DNA from: Winogradskyella algicola
Lineage (GTDB): Bacteria; Bacteroidota; Bacteroidia; Flavobacteriales; Flavobacteriaceae
Assembly: GCF_005869935.1 (NCBI RefSeq)
Contig: NZ_SZQF01000001.1
Coordinates: 496,001 to 560,000, forward strand
Length of the DNA stretch: 64,000 nt
Direction: 5' to 3'
Numbering within the stretch: position 1 is the stretch's first letter; each line of letters opens with the position of its first letter. The position numbers were made by a program, and so were the translations under genes. Shown here piece by piece: positions 1-8,291 of this stretch. The notes under the pieces were generated by a model, which was not told the origin of the DNA, searched no databases, and worked only from the letters and a program-made list of their open reading frames with translations.

Positions 1-87
1 AGATAAAATAGGCTCAGAAATACCAGAGATTAATGCTGGTATAGCAAGTTTATTAATTTGTTTTAAAGTAATTTTTGTTGTGCTCAA
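1..87 (-). CDS. MATE family efflux transporter, N-terminal fragment (runs off window)
   Basis: Only the first 29 codons are inside the window. Reading the minus strand from a TTG at 87-85 gives a short polar start followed by LKQINKLAIPALISGI and SEPILS. This matches the opening of DinF/NorM-type MATE exporters in Flavobacteria, where the first transmembrane helix starts with an 'AIPA...G..EP.LS' pattern. MATE proteins use ion gradients to export drugs or toxic metabolites across the inner membrane. The TTG start overlaps the TGA stop of the acetyltransferase upstream (TTGA), so the two genes are probably translationally coupled. The identification rests on a short stretch; the rest of the gene lies before base 1. 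Confidence 0.65.
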   Translation of the reverse strand, partial: MSTTKITLKQINKLAIPALISGISEPILS

Positions 88-584
88 AGGACTAATTCGT
101 AACAGTGAAAAGGATATTCGCTTTGCTTAGGAAAATAAATATCTCCCAATCGTTTATAGCCACGAAGTTCGTAAAACTTTTGGTTTCTTTTGTTCTGAGA
201 AAAGGTATCTAATCTTATAGAGCGATAGTTGTTTTCTATAGCGTATTGCTCTGCAAAATTCATGAGTTGCTGCGCAAAGCCTTTGCCTTGTATAGAAGGG
301 TGAATAGCCAAACGATGAATGTAAAGATTGTGGTCGTTTTTTGTTAACCATTTTATAGGTTTATATTCTTCATCCATAAAGGTTGAAATAACAATTGTAC
401 CTCTTATCTCAGCGTCTAATTTTAAAACATAGAGCTCTCCTCTTTCAACATCCTTAATAAAAGCTGAAGCATTAGGATAATGCTCATTCCATTGATAAAT
501 ACCATTAGCAATCATGGTTTTTGCACAGGCTTTTGTTAACTCCATAATCGTTTCTATATCTTCAATCTTCCCTTTTCTAATCAT
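84..584 (-). CDS. GNAT family N-acetyltransferase
   Basis: Predicted 166-residue acyl-CoA-dependent N-acetyltransferase; the substrate cannot be told. The fold is visible as an N-terminal 'IRKGKIEDIETIMELT' strand-helix, a central strand that in this family leads into the acetyl-CoA loop (LAIHPSIQGKGFAQQLM, a Q-x-x-G-x-G/A motif), and a C-terminal 'F.Y..RGYKRLGD' strand. The frame stays open 45 bases further upstream, but the ATG at 584-582 is preferred: it begins the conserved MIRKG start, is preceded by an A-rich stretch typical of Bacteroidota translation starts, and leaves the -7 box at 595-602 outside the gene. It overlaps the MATE gene by four bases and is divergent from the universal stress gene. 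Confidence 0.85.
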   Translation of the reverse strand: MIRKGKIEDIETIMELTKACAKTMIANGIYQWNEHYPNASAFIKDVERGELYVLKLDAEIRGTIVISTFMDEEYKPIKWLTKNDHNLYIHRLAIHPSIQGKGFAQQLMNFAEQYAIENNYRSIRLDTFSQNKRNQKFYELRGYKRLGDIYFPKQSEYPFHCYELVL

Positions 585-594
585 TTTTAAATTG

Positions 595-602
595 TACTTT
601 TG
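595..602 (+). promoter_or_regulatory. Candidate -7 element for the small ORF/universal stress transcript
   Basis: TACTTTTG matches the Bacteroidota -7 consensus TAnnTTTG. I see no TTG at the usual -33 distance. It would start transcription near 607-609, ahead of the 20-codon ORF at 621 and the universal stress gene at 711. Confidence 0.4.
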
Positions 603-620
603 TTTTAACGAATTATAACT

Positions 621-683
621 ATGAAACATCCAGGATTAAGCTTTAATGATAAAGCGAAAAATATGTTAGGATGTTCCATGTGA
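621..683 (+). CDS. Possible 20-residue leader peptide upstream of the universal stress gene
   Basis: A complete ATG-to-TGA frame of 20 codons (starts MKHPGLSF, ends LGCSM) begins about 12 bases after the start point predicted from the -7 box at 595-602 and stops 27 bases before the universal stress gene. I do not recognise the peptide. It is included because it is the first ATG on the predicted transcript; it may be chance coding in a leader. Confidence 0.25.
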   Translation: MKHPGLSFNDKAKNMLGCSM

Positions 684-710
684 CCATTGAAAAACAATAA
701 AAATTAGCAC

Positions 711-1508
711 ATGAAAACGATTTTAGTTCCTGTTGGGTCTTCAAAAAACGCAAAATCGCATTTGCAATATGCCGTTGATTTTGCCAAAGCATTTGGTGCA
801 AAGTTATATGTGGTTCAAATATATAACGTTTACACCAAAGCAGGAACTATGATAAAAGTAGATCATATTTTAGAGCGAGAGTCTAAAGCTTTTTTAGAAG
901 CACACGTTGCTTCTATTAATACTAGAGGTGTTGAGGTAGTTACCAAAACCTTTAAAGGAAAATTAATTGATACCATTGAAAAAGTTAGTCATGCTTTAGA
1001 TGTGGATTTAATTATTTTAGAACCAAGGACCAACTCCATTAAAGATGAAGTTTATTTAGGAAAAACCTCTGGGAAGATTATAAAAAGAACTCAAATACCA
1101 GCATTAATTGTTCCAGAAGGTTATGTTTACAAACCAATAGTAAAGATGTTATTGGCTTTAAAATCTGCTATAATTAAGCGCGAAGGAGTCTTACAACCAA
1201 TTCACAGTATAAAAAACCAGTTTAAAGCAGTTCTTAATTTATTATTAGTAAAAACACCGTATCATAATCCTGAAGATTTTGAAGTAAATGAAGAACTAAA
1301 GGCGATTATTACTAATACGACTAAAGCTGAAAGCCCAACAACCTTTCAGGCTGTATTGGAGCATTACAAGAATCATAGTCCAGATTTGTTGTGCGTGGTA
1401 AGGCGCAAGCGAGGGTTTTTCACGAAACTTTGGGAAGATGATGTCATTTTGAAAAAAGATTTTCACAGTTCTACTATACCTGTTTTAGTGTTGAGTGGAT
1501 TAAAGTAA
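711..1508 (+). CDS. Universal stress protein, tandem two-domain (UspA family)
   Basis: 265-residue cytoplasmic protein with two Usp folds in tandem. Residues 1-140 begin with the classic MKTILVPVG strand and the S-x(4)-L-x-Y-A helix and end in PALIVPE. Residues 145-265 are a more divergent repeat ending in STIPVLVLSG. In ATP-binding Usp domains the loop reads G-2x-G-9x-G-S/T; here GKTSGKIIKRTQIP keeps the first glycines but lacks the final G-S/T, so nucleotide binding is uncertain. Two-domain Usp proteins are common in flavobacteria and usually respond to starvation or stress; the target is unknown. The gene is preceded by a candidate promoter and a possible leader peptide. It is not obviously in an operon with the following small ORF. 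Confidence 0.92.
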   Translation: MKTILVPVGSSKNAKSHLQYAVDFAKAFGAKLYVVQIYNVYTKAGTMIKVDHILERESKAFLEAHVASINTRGVEVVTKTFKGKLIDTIEKVSHALDVDLIILEPRTNSIKDEVYLGKTSGKIIKRTQIPALIVPEGYVYKPIVKMLLALKSAIIKREGVLQPIHSIKNQFKAVLNLLLVKTPYHNPEDFEVNEELKAIITNTTKAESPTTFQAVLEHYKNHSPDLLCVVRRKRGFFTKLWEDDVILKKDFHSSTIPVLVLSGLK

Positions 1509-1559
1509 TGTTAATATTAAATGTAGATAATACCAAAAGGATATATATTTTTATTATGT

Positions 1560-1751
1560 ATGTTTTCTTATGTTTTTATTTTAGGATGGCTACATAATAA
1601 GAAGTTTATGAAGTCTCGGTTTTATTTAAATAAAATAAAATCTAAAGGTTATTTTTATGAACTAGGCTTTTATTTATTAGTTTCAATAGTGTTTATAATA
1701 ACTCTTTTTTTAATAAGTTTTATATTGTTAGAGATATTGAGTATATATTGA
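1560..1751 (+). CDS. Hypothetical small membrane protein (doubtful)
   Basis: 63 codons in a very AT-rich stretch between the universal stress gene and tRNA-Ala. The product would have a basic N-terminal half (several Lys/Arg) and one strongly hydrophobic helix near residues 38-60. I recognise no family. The ORF stops four bases before the tRNA. It could be a real single-pass membrane peptide or a chance AT-rich frame; the lack of a clear promoter and of recognisable conservation keeps confidence low. Confidence 0.3.
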   Translation: MFSYVFILGWLHNKKFMKSRFYLNKIKSKGYFYELGFYLLVSIVFIITLFLISFILLEILSIY

Positions 1752-1755
1752 ATTT

Positions 1756-1829
1756 GGGGCATTAGCTCAGCTGGCTAGAGCGCTACGCTGGCAGCGTAGA
1801 GGTCATCGGTTCGACTCCGATATGCTCCA
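1756..1829 (+). tRNA. tRNA-Ala(GGC)
   Basis: A full cloverleaf is visible: acceptor GGGGCAT/ATGCTCC (one G-T pair), D arm GCTC...GAGC, anticodon stem CTACG/CGTAG with loop CTGGCAG (anticodon GGC, reading GCC/GCU alanine codons), variable AGGTC, and T arm ATCGG-TTCGACT-CCGAT, with discriminator A. The 3' CCA is not encoded (CACA follows). Length is 74 nt. A terminator follows directly. Confidence 0.97.
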
Positions 1830-1830
1830 C

Positions 1831-1859
1831 AAAACTCGTCATTTTAGACGAGTTTTTTA
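1831..1859 (+). terminator. Intrinsic terminator after tRNA-Ala (probably bidirectional)
   Basis: Hairpin AAACTCGTC / GACGAGTTT with loop ATTTTA, followed by a T run. The A run on the 5' side makes it usable for the convergent minus-strand hydrolase gene, whose stop codon overlaps the end of the hairpin. Confidence 0.75.
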
Positions 1860-2696
1860 TTTTATAAATTCAATTATAGAAGAAACTACATTACTTAGTT
1901 CAGAAGTAAGCGCTTCCTCATTCCAAGGGTGTCTAATATTAAACACATGATCGGCTCCTTTTATAATTTCCAGTTGACTTTTTGGGTTCCATTTATGCAA
2001 AGCATAAGCCTCATCTATTTTTACAGAAGTATCATTATCGCCATGAATTATTAAGTGTGGCACTAATAGTTGTTTTTCTGCTTTCTCTATATCTAGTCGT
2101 TCCTTATTAGCTTTAAAATCTTCGTAAAATTGGTAATAATGCGGCATTTGTTGTTTGGTTCTACCATTAACAACATATTTTACACCATCCTCTTCCCATT
2201 CTTTTAGATTTCCTATTGTAGCAGTTCGTTTTGCAAAATCGCAAACACTTGCTAAGGTGATAAGTTTTTTTACTCTTTTATCTTCTGATGCTTTTAGAAT
2301 AGCAATACCACCACCTCTACTATGGCCAAGAAGAGTAAGGTTGTTTATATCAACAAATAAGTTGTCTTTAAACTCAGTGGTAACCCAATTAATAACATCG
2401 TTAAGGTCATCTAATTCAATAGAATAATTGTTTTTTCCAAAAGCTTCTAAGTCTGGAAAATCTATAGGATTTTCCATAGTACCTCCATTATGCGAAAAAT
2501 TAAATTTTACGAAACAAACACCTGCCTCTGCAATAGATTTTGCCATAATATTCCAAGCTCCCCAATCTTTAAAACCTTTGTAACCATGACAAAAAATAAT
2601 AATTGGTTGATTAGAGATTTTTTCAGAATAGAATGTGTCTAATAGTATTGGTTTTTTATCTGTTCTATGTAATATTTTATTTTTCTCTATTTGCAT
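1857..2696 (-). CDS. Alpha/beta hydrolase (dienelactone-hydrolase/prolyl-oligopeptidase-like)
   Basis: 279 residues, cytoplasmic (no signal peptide). The fold shows an oxyanion-side FCHGYKG motif at about 35-41, nucleophile elbow GHSRGG (Ser126), acid in HGDND (Asp220/222) and catalytic His in ADH (His250), in canonical order. Substrate unknown; related proteins are esterases or peptidases acting on small molecules. Its ATG overlaps the stop of the upstream AddB-like nuclease gene (TAATG), so the two are co-transcribed and probably translationally coupled. The pairing with a recombination nuclease has no obvious functional logic. Confidence 0.88.
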   Translation of the reverse strand: MQIEKNKILHRTDKKPILLDTFYSEKISNQPIIIFCHGYKGFKDWGAWNIMAKSIAEAGVCFVKFNFSHNGGTMENPIDFPDLEAFGKNNYSIELDDLNDVINWVTTEFKDNLFVDINNLTLLGHSRGGGIAILKASEDKRVKKLITLASVCDFAKRTATIGNLKEWEEDGVKYVVNGRTKQQMPHYYQFYEDFKANKERLDIEKAEKQLLVPHLIIHGDNDTSVKIDEAYALHKWNPKSQLEIIKGADHVFNIRHPWNEEALTSELSNVVSSIIEFIK

Positions 2697-5458
2697 TAGT
2701 CTAGTTCTTTTTCAATAAAGTTTATATTAGGATTACATATTTCTGTTATGAGTTTTTTAAGTTCAATTTCAAAACTTTTTAATGTTTCTTCAGTGATGAG
2801 TTGATTCTTGTTTCTACTATAAGTAGACTCTTTTTTACCAAACTTTAAGAACCCACCATTTAAATTTTTAAAAGAAATGATACCTGCTTCTATAGGTAAA
2901 TCAATCTGTTTTTTCTTGTGCATCATGTAAGCGTAACATAAAACTTGGAAAGATTTACTATACTTATCATAATCTGTTGTGAGGTCTTCCCAATCGACAA
3001 TTTCTACTTTACCTTGGTCTACTTTACCAGATTTATAGTCTATAACACGTGTTACTCCATTAAATTGATCTATTCTATCAACCTTACCAGTAAGACGTAT
3101 TGAGTAAGGAATAGTATCAATATTCAACTTAATTTTTTCGTCAGCTTCAATGGCAAGTATTTTAATTTGGTTACCTGCTTTAAGTTGTTCAATTTCAGAA
3201 TTTATAAAATTTGAAATGTAACGTTGGGCAATTTCAAAAATGATGAGGTTTTTTCCAGAACTAAAATCTCCATCTTTGTATAGCTTCTTAAAATGGTGTG
3301 TTACGGTATCTCTTATATGAGATTTTAACTCTTTAAGTGCATCAATAGTAAGTAATTTACTAACAAAAGGTTTGTAAAAGTCCTCTAAAGTATTGTGAAT
3401 TACTGAGCCTAGCGTGTTAGCAGCAATGTTCTCTTCTACATCTATAAAATCTTTAATACCTAAAATTTTTTCGTAATAGAAGTCTATTGGATTTCTAATG
3501 TAATTGGTTAAAGATGAAGGTGAAAAACCGTTACTAGAAAGTTCCTTTAATTTTGAAATGACAGATTCGGTTTTTGAAATTTGTCTTAGATTTTTTTCTA
3601 ATACAGGCACATCAGGAGAGACGACTGTATGATTAATCTTGTGAATGCCTTCTACCTCCATTTGCGTTATAAATCTACTTTTTTCACCACCTTTTAGCGT
3701 GTCAACTTCTGTGTTGTATAAGATATACACATTTTTTGCACGTTGTATTAATCTATAAAAGTGATAGGTGTAAACAGCGTCCTTTTCTTTATAGGTTGGC
3801 AGTTTGTTTTGAAGCTTAACATCAAAAGGAATAAAAGAGTTGTTTGTTTTACCTGAAGGCAATATACCTTCATTTACAGAGCTAATTATAACAGTTTCAA
3901 AGTCTAGAACACGAGATTCTAACATTCCCATTATTTGAAGCCCTTCTAGCGGTTCTCCTTTAAAGTCTAAAGTTTCTGTTTGTAAAAGATCATTATAGAC
4001 GCGATATAAACTCTCTATAGAGTTTAAGTAATGGTAGTTGTCGTTGAGTTCAGTTAATTGGTTAAATAAGGAATGAAATCTGTATAAATATTCGAGCTCT
4101 AAGCCTTTATCGTTTTTATCATTGCTGACATTGTTTTTAATTAAGTATATTAAATCTGAACAGTAGTTTAATGCTGTTTTTGGATTGTTTTTCCAGGGTT
4201 TAAACATTAAATCTAATATTCCATGAACATCTTTATGGGAAATCTTTTTAAGTTCTTCCAATGTTATGTATACTAGATTGTTTTTTTGAATATATGCTGA
4301 TATACTACTTAAGTTGTTACCTTGTTCTGTTTCAAATAGACTGTAAATAGAAGAATGCGATATAGGGTCTATTACCTCTCTAAAATAGTATCGATCTGTA
4401 CTTTTTTTATGAATGGAAAACAAAAGATCAAACAACGAAGCTAAGGGAATAAATTTAAGTGGAAGCCCCATAGTGACGTTAATTTGATTAATCTGTTTGG
4501 GTATAGAATTTAAAACAGGGATTAATAAATTTTCTTCTCCAAGAACGACAGCAGTATTCTTTAAGTCGTTATTCTCTAAACCGATTTTTTCTAAAATTTG
4601 CCCAATATACTTTGCTTGGCCTACCAATTTAGGCACACCAATAACTTGAATGTTTTTCTTTTCGCTGTAATTCGATGCTATCCAATTAAAAGGATTTGTT
4701 TTAAAGAAATTCCATTTAGCTCTATGTTGCCTTATAAATAGGCCAGCATCATGTATATCATCTTCTAAATAAACATTATCAACATCCCAATAGATATGTG
4801 CCATATCATTTTGCAATAAGCCTTGAATAATAATAGACTCGCTAGTGTTAAGAGCATTAAACCCTAAAAAAACATGCTTTTTGTCAGAGTTATTTTCTAT
4901 ATATGCCTCTAAATTTTCTACAGCTTCTCTGTAAACTAAACCTTGATATCCATGTTTTTCGTTAAGGAGTTTGTCTGTAAAAACCTGATAATAGTTTTTT
5001 AGCTGCCTCCAAAATTTTAAATAAGACTTTACTAGATTGGTTGGTTCTGTTTCTAACGACCAATGATCTAATTCCTTAACAGCAAGTAGGTAGTCAAAAA
5101 TAGCATGTTGATTTCCGAGATACCGATCTATTTCATTAAAGTCTTGTATTAGTATTTGTGCCCAACCTGAAAAAACTTCGAATGGTTCTCGACTCTCTTT
5201 TGGTGTAACTTCTGCGTAAGCACTATATAGTTGGAATAGAGTATCTGTATTAGACAAACTTTTTAAACCTGACATTTCCTCAACAAATTCTTCAATACTA
5301 AGAATATGAGGTGAAAAAACAGGACGATCGATTATTTTAGAAAGATGGTGTTTTAAAAAAACACCCGCACGTTTGCTTGGAAGAATAAAATATAGTTCAT
5401 CTAAATTGTTGCTCTTGTATAGGAGGTCTAATAGTACAGACTTAATAAAACTACTCAT
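2696..5458 (-). CDS. AddB-like PD-(D/E)XK nuclease / inactivated helicase subunit
   Basis: 920-residue partner of the AddA-like protein encoded at 8281-11412; together they would process double-strand DNA ends for RecA-dependent repair. The N-terminus (ILPSKRAGVFLKHHL) resembles a UvrD-like helicase core whose Walker A has lost its GKT/GKS. The middle keeps helicase-like pieces (FETVIISSVNEGILPSGK; the YTYHFYRLIQRAKNVYILYN strand). The nuclease domain starts near 645 (SPSSLTNYIRNPIDFYYE), with an 'IHNTLEDFY' His motif and catalytic RVIDYKSGK (Asp807, Lys809). Iron-sulfur AddB proteins have a Cys before the FYE helix and a Cys triplet at the C-terminus. Here those positions are not Cys, so no Fe-S staple is predicted. 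Its last base is shared with the hydrolase start. Confidence in family is high; the subunit name is inferred. Confidence 0.88.
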   Translation of the reverse strand: MSSFIKSVLLDLLYKSNNLDELYFILPSKRAGVFLKHHLSKIIDRPVFSPHILSIEEFVEEMSGLKSLSNTDTLFQLYSAYAEVTPKESREPFEVFSGWAQILIQDFNEIDRYLGNQHAIFDYLLAVKELDHWSLETEPTNLVKSYLKFWRQLKNYYQVFTDKLLNEKHGYQGLVYREAVENLEAYIENNSDKKHVFLGFNALNTSESIIIQGLLQNDMAHIYWDVDNVYLEDDIHDAGLFIRQHRAKWNFFKTNPFNWIASNYSEKKNIQVIGVPKLVGQAKYIGQILEKIGLENNDLKNTAVVLGEENLLIPVLNSIPKQINQINVTMGLPLKFIPLASLFDLLFSIHKKSTDRYYFREVIDPISHSSIYSLFETEQGNNLSSISAYIQKNNLVYITLEELKKISHKDVHGILDLMFKPWKNNPKTALNYCSDLIYLIKNNVSNDKNDKGLELEYLYRFHSLFNQLTELNDNYHYLNSIESLYRVYNDLLQTETLDFKGEPLEGLQIMGMLESRVLDFETVIISSVNEGILPSGKTNNSFIPFDVKLQNKLPTYKEKDAVYTYHFYRLIQRAKNVYILYNTEVDTLKGGEKSRFITQMEVEGIHKINHTVVSPDVPVLEKNLRQISKTESVISKLKELSSNGFSPSSLTNYIRNPIDFYYEKILGIKDFIDVEENIAANTLGSVIHNTLEDFYKPFVSKLLTIDALKELKSHIRDTVTHHFKKLYKDGDFSSGKNLIIFEIAQRYISNFINSEIEQLKAGNQIKILAIEADEKIKLNIDTIPYSIRLTGKVDRIDQFNGVTRVIDYKSGKVDQGKVEIVDWEDLTTDYDKYSKSFQVLCYAYMMHKKKQIDLPIEAGIISFKNLNGGFLKFGKKESTYSRNKNQLITEETLKSFEIELKKLITEICNPNINFIEKELD

Positions 5459-5470
5459 TATATAAAAATA

Positions 5471-5498
5471 AAAAACGCTCCGAATTTCGGAGCGTTTT
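5471..5498 (-). terminator. Intrinsic terminator of the OmpA/TSP3 gene
   Basis: Perfect stem CGCTCCGA / TCGGAGCG with a three-base loop, flanked by A and T runs. It lies between the minus-strand ompA-like gene and the AddB-like gene, separating their transcripts. Confidence 0.8.
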
Positions 5499-5523
5499 AT
5501 TAATATATTTTAAGTTTATTTAC

Positions 5524-6921
5524 TTAGTTTCTCAACTTAACTTCTACACGTCTGTTTTCTTTTCTACCAGCTCTTGTTTTGTTATCAGCTATAGGATTCT
5601 CTTCGCCATAACCGGTAGCGGTCAATCTTTCAGCACTAATACCGTTAGCGATCAAATAATCTCTTACTGCATTAGCTCTTCTCTCAGATAGCCTTTGATT
5701 GCTAGATTTAGAGCCCACACTGTCAGTGTGACCACCTATATCAAAGTTAGCCTTAGGATATTGTTTGAAAATAGCTGTCATAGCCTGTAAAACTTGATCT
5801 GTTTCTTTTTTGAAAGAAGCTCTTCCAGTATCGAATAAGATAGTTCTTGCATAACTATTTAATTCGTCGATGACTTCTTGAGTTGGGTTAATTTCTGGAC
5901 ATCCATTATTAGCCGCTACACCTGCTTCATTAGGACACTTATCGTCTTTATCTAAGATACCGTCACCATCAGAATCTGGCCAAGGGCAACCGTTGTTAGC
6001 AGCAGGACCAGCTTCGTTAGGACAGTTATCATCACCATCTGCTACACCATCACCATCAGCATCTGGACAACCCATTAAAGATTTTAATCCAGCAACAGAA
6101 GGACACTTATCGTCTTTATCCATAACACCGTCACCGTCAGAATCAGGACAACCGTTAAATTCAGCTAAACCAGCAGTATTAGGACAATCGTCTTTAGAAT
6201 CCTGAATACCATCGTTATCAGAATCTGGACAACCATTAAAAATCTCTAATCCTGCCTCTTCTGGACAAGCATCTTCTTGATCGTATATACCATCACCGTC
6301 CGTGTCTGTTCCACCAAATTTAAATACTACTCCTAGAGAATGTTGAAAATGCTTAGGAAGGTAGTCTTCGAAAGCGTGTTTATACATTGAATTAACATCA
6401 ATACCGACTTTCTCACTAACCCAATATCTTAGACCTAGTGATCCGTTTAAAGTACCAGCACCAATGTTATCTAACCAAGTGTAACCACCACCAACACCAA
6501 GATATGGGTCGAATGACTTTGAATTGATTAAATCCATGAAACTATAAGAAATTCTACCGTCAATTCCGAAGTATGTTAAGTCATCAACTTCATTAGTTCC
6601 AGCTTCTGTGCCGTCAGGATTTAAATTAGTTCCAAACTTATCAATTTTGTTCAAAGAACCTGTAGCAGTAAACGTAAAACCGTCACTAAGGTATCTAGAG
6701 ACAGAGATTGAAGATAATGATCCCATTATGTTCCAGTGATCTGTTACGTTAAAATACTCGTCAAAATAGTCACCTTGAGGTGCGTTTTCACCTACAGGGT
6801 ATGGGTCTACTGCGTTAGTACCTATTGTTACAGCCCATGGATTATTCCTGTCTTGAGCATGTGTAGTACTAAAGCTTATAAGTAGCACCACAACAAAAAG
6901 TAATCTGCTAAGATTTTTCAT
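5524..6921 (-). CDS. OmpA family outer-membrane protein with thrombospondin type 3 repeats
   Basis: 465 residues. A signal peptide (about 1-22, ending THA before Q) is followed by an eight-strand-like beta barrel (about 23-203). Next come five acidic calcium-binding TSP3 repeats (about 205-343; units of the form DSDGDGI.DKDD.CP.EAG with an NGCP end). The C-terminal OmpA domain (about 352-465) has the peptidoglycan-binding signature ([23 protein letters not shown]). The protein should anchor the outer membrane to peptidoglycan and is typical of major flavobacterial OmpA proteins. It has its own promoter at 6959-6990 and a strong terminator, so it is monocistronic. Confidence 0.94.
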   Translation of the reverse strand: MKNLSRLLFVVVLLISFSTTHAQDRNNPWAVTIGTNAVDPYPVGENAPQGDYFDEYFNVTDHWNIMGSLSSISVSRYLSDGFTFTATGSLNKIDKFGTNLNPDGTEAGTNEVDDLTYFGIDGRISYSFMDLINSKSFDPYLGVGGGYTWLDNIGAGTLNGSLGLRYWVSEKVGIDVNSMYKHAFEDYLPKHFQHSLGVVFKFGGTDTDGDGIYDQEDACPEEAGLEIFNGCPDSDNDGIQDSKDDCPNTAGLAEFNGCPDSDGDGVMDKDDKCPSVAGLKSLMGCPDADGDGVADGDDNCPNEAGPAANNGCPWPDSDGDGILDKDDKCPNEAGVAANNGCPEINPTQEVIDELNSYARTILFDTGRASFKKETDQVLQAMTAIFKQYPKANFDIGGHTDSVGSKSSNQRLSERRANAVRDYLIANGISAERLTATGYGEENPIADNKTRAGRKENRRVEVKLRN

Positions 6922-6958
6922 ATTCTAATTAATTTTAATTTTAAGTGTTAATTGTTGG

Positions 6959-6990
6959 CAAATGTAAGTTGTTAAATGTTATTAACAAAG
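6959..6990 (-). promoter_or_regulatory. Promoter of the OmpA/TSP3 gene (-33 TTTG, -7 TACATTTG)
   Basis: On the minus strand a CTTTG at 6990-6986 is followed after 19 bases by TACATTTG at 6966-6959, an exact fit to the Bacteroidota arrangement TTG-N19-TAnnTTTG. The leader to the ATG is about 33 bases. Confidence 0.65.
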
Positions 6991-7045
6991 ACAAATATAT
7001 AAAAATATTGTTACATCGCCCTAAAATAAAGAGTTTGTAACCATT

Positions 7046-8239
7046 TTAAATAATTTCGAGTCTTTTCCCAACCTTAATGAATGCACTTATTGCTGTATCT
7101 AGCTGTTCTTTTGTATGTGCAGCAGATAATTGTACGCGAATTCTTGCTTTTTCTTTAGGGACAACCGGATAAAAGAAACCTATGACGTAAACACCTTCTT
7201 CTAAAAGCATATTTGCCATAGTTTGTGAAAGCTTCGCATCATATAACATGACAGGTACAATAGCAGAGTCACCGTCAATGATGTCAAAACCAGCTTCTTT
7301 CATGCCTTTTTTGAAATATTTAGTGTTCCAATCCACTTTATCTCTGAGGGTTGTATCATTTTTGAGCATGTCAAAAACTTTGATAGAGGCGCCAACAATT
7401 GCAGGTGCTAAAGAGTTTGAAAAGAGATAAGGACGAGAGCGCTGACGTAAAATTTCAATGATTTCTTTTTTGGCAGTTGTGTATCCTCCCATTGCACCAC
7501 CTAATGCTTTACCAAGTGTTCCTGTTATAATATCAATTCTACCTAAAACTCCTTTTTCTTCAAGTGTACCAATACCTGTTTCTCCAATAAAACCAGTAGC
7601 ATGGCATTCATCAATCATTACCATGGCATCGTATTTATCTGCTAAATCACAAATCTTATCTAAAGGTGCTACTAATCCGTCCATAGAGAATACGCCATCA
7701 GTAACAATGATTTTAAAGCGCGCGCCATTTTCATTAGCAGCAATAAGTTGCTTTTCTAAGTCTGCCATATCGTTGTTTTGGTAGCGATATCTTGCAGCTT
7801 TACATAGTCTTACTCCATCAATAATAGAGGCATGATTTAAAGAGTCGGAAATAATAGCGTCTTCAGCAGTTAAAAGGGGTTCAAAGACTCCTCCATTTGC
7901 ATCAAAAGCAGCTGCGTATAAAATGGTGTCTTCAGTACCATAAAAATCCGCTATTCTTTGCTCTAACTCTTTGTGTATGTCTTGCGTACCGCAAATAAAT
8001 CGAACAGAAGACATTCCAAATCCATGGGTATCTAAAGTCTCTTGAGCGGCTTTTATAACTTCAGGATGAGAAGAAAGTCCTAAGTAGTTATTTGCACAAA
8101 AGTTAAGGACTTTTTGCCCAGTGTTTAAAGTAATTTCTGCACCTTGAGGCGAAGTGATAATTCGTTCTTCTTTAAAAAGACCTGCATCTTTAATAGCTTC
8201 AATTTCTTGTTGTAAATGAGCTTTAATATTTCCGTACAT
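7046..8239 (-). CDS. kbl: Glycine C-acetyltransferase (2-amino-3-ketobutyrate CoA ligase)
   Basis: 397 residues, the usual length. This PLP-dependent enzyme of the alpha-oxoamine synthase family converts 2-amino-3-oxobutanoate and CoA to glycine and acetyl-CoA, the second step of threonine breakdown. Visible features: the NNYLGL start motif (50-55), the conserved DECHATG (Asp210 and His213, contacting PLP) and the Schiff-base lysine in [10 protein letters not shown] (Lys244). No threonine dehydrogenase gene is adjacent. Other members of the family (KAS, BioF) differ in substrate; the N-terminal MYGNIKAHL and the overall match favour Kbl. It is driven by its own promoter lying inside the 3' end of the AddA-like gene. 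Confidence 0.95.
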   Translation of the reverse strand: MYGNIKAHLQQEIEAIKDAGLFKEERIITSPQGAEITLNTGQKVLNFCANNYLGLSSHPEVIKAAQETLDTHGFGMSSVRFICGTQDIHKELEQRIADFYGTEDTILYAAAFDANGGVFEPLLTAEDAIISDSLNHASIIDGVRLCKAARYRYQNNDMADLEKQLIAANENGARFKIIVTDGVFSMDGLVAPLDKICDLADKYDAMVMIDECHATGFIGETGIGTLEEKGVLGRIDIITGTLGKALGGAMGGYTTAKKEIIEILRQRSRPYLFSNSLAPAIVGASIKVFDMLKNDTTLRDKVDWNTKYFKKGMKEAGFDIIDGDSAIVPVMLYDAKLSQTMANMLLEEGVYVIGFFYPVVPKEKARIRVQLSAAHTKEQLDTAISAFIKVGKRLEII

Positions 8240-8261
8240 AATTTTTGTGTTAGTTGTTTCG

Positions 8262-8291
8262 CAAAGATACTATCTTGAAATTAGACTTCAA
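8262..8291 (-). promoter_or_regulatory. Promoter of kbl, overlapping the end of the AddA-like gene
   Basis: On the minus strand TTG (8291-8289), 19 bases, then TATCTTTG (8269-8262), an exact fit to the Bacteroidota consensus. The -33 element overlaps the last coding bases of the upstream gene. The leader is about 20 bases. Confidence 0.6.

Noticed and set aside
22..629. Longer start of the GNAT gene at 629
   Set aside because: The extra 15 residues are not family-like and would cover the -7 box at 595-602; the ATG at 584 has a better context.
5993..6205. Plus-strand frame opposite the OmpA TSP3 region
   Set aside because: Low-complexity Ser/Pro product created by the antisense of acidic calcium-binding repeats; the minus-strand gene is clearly real.
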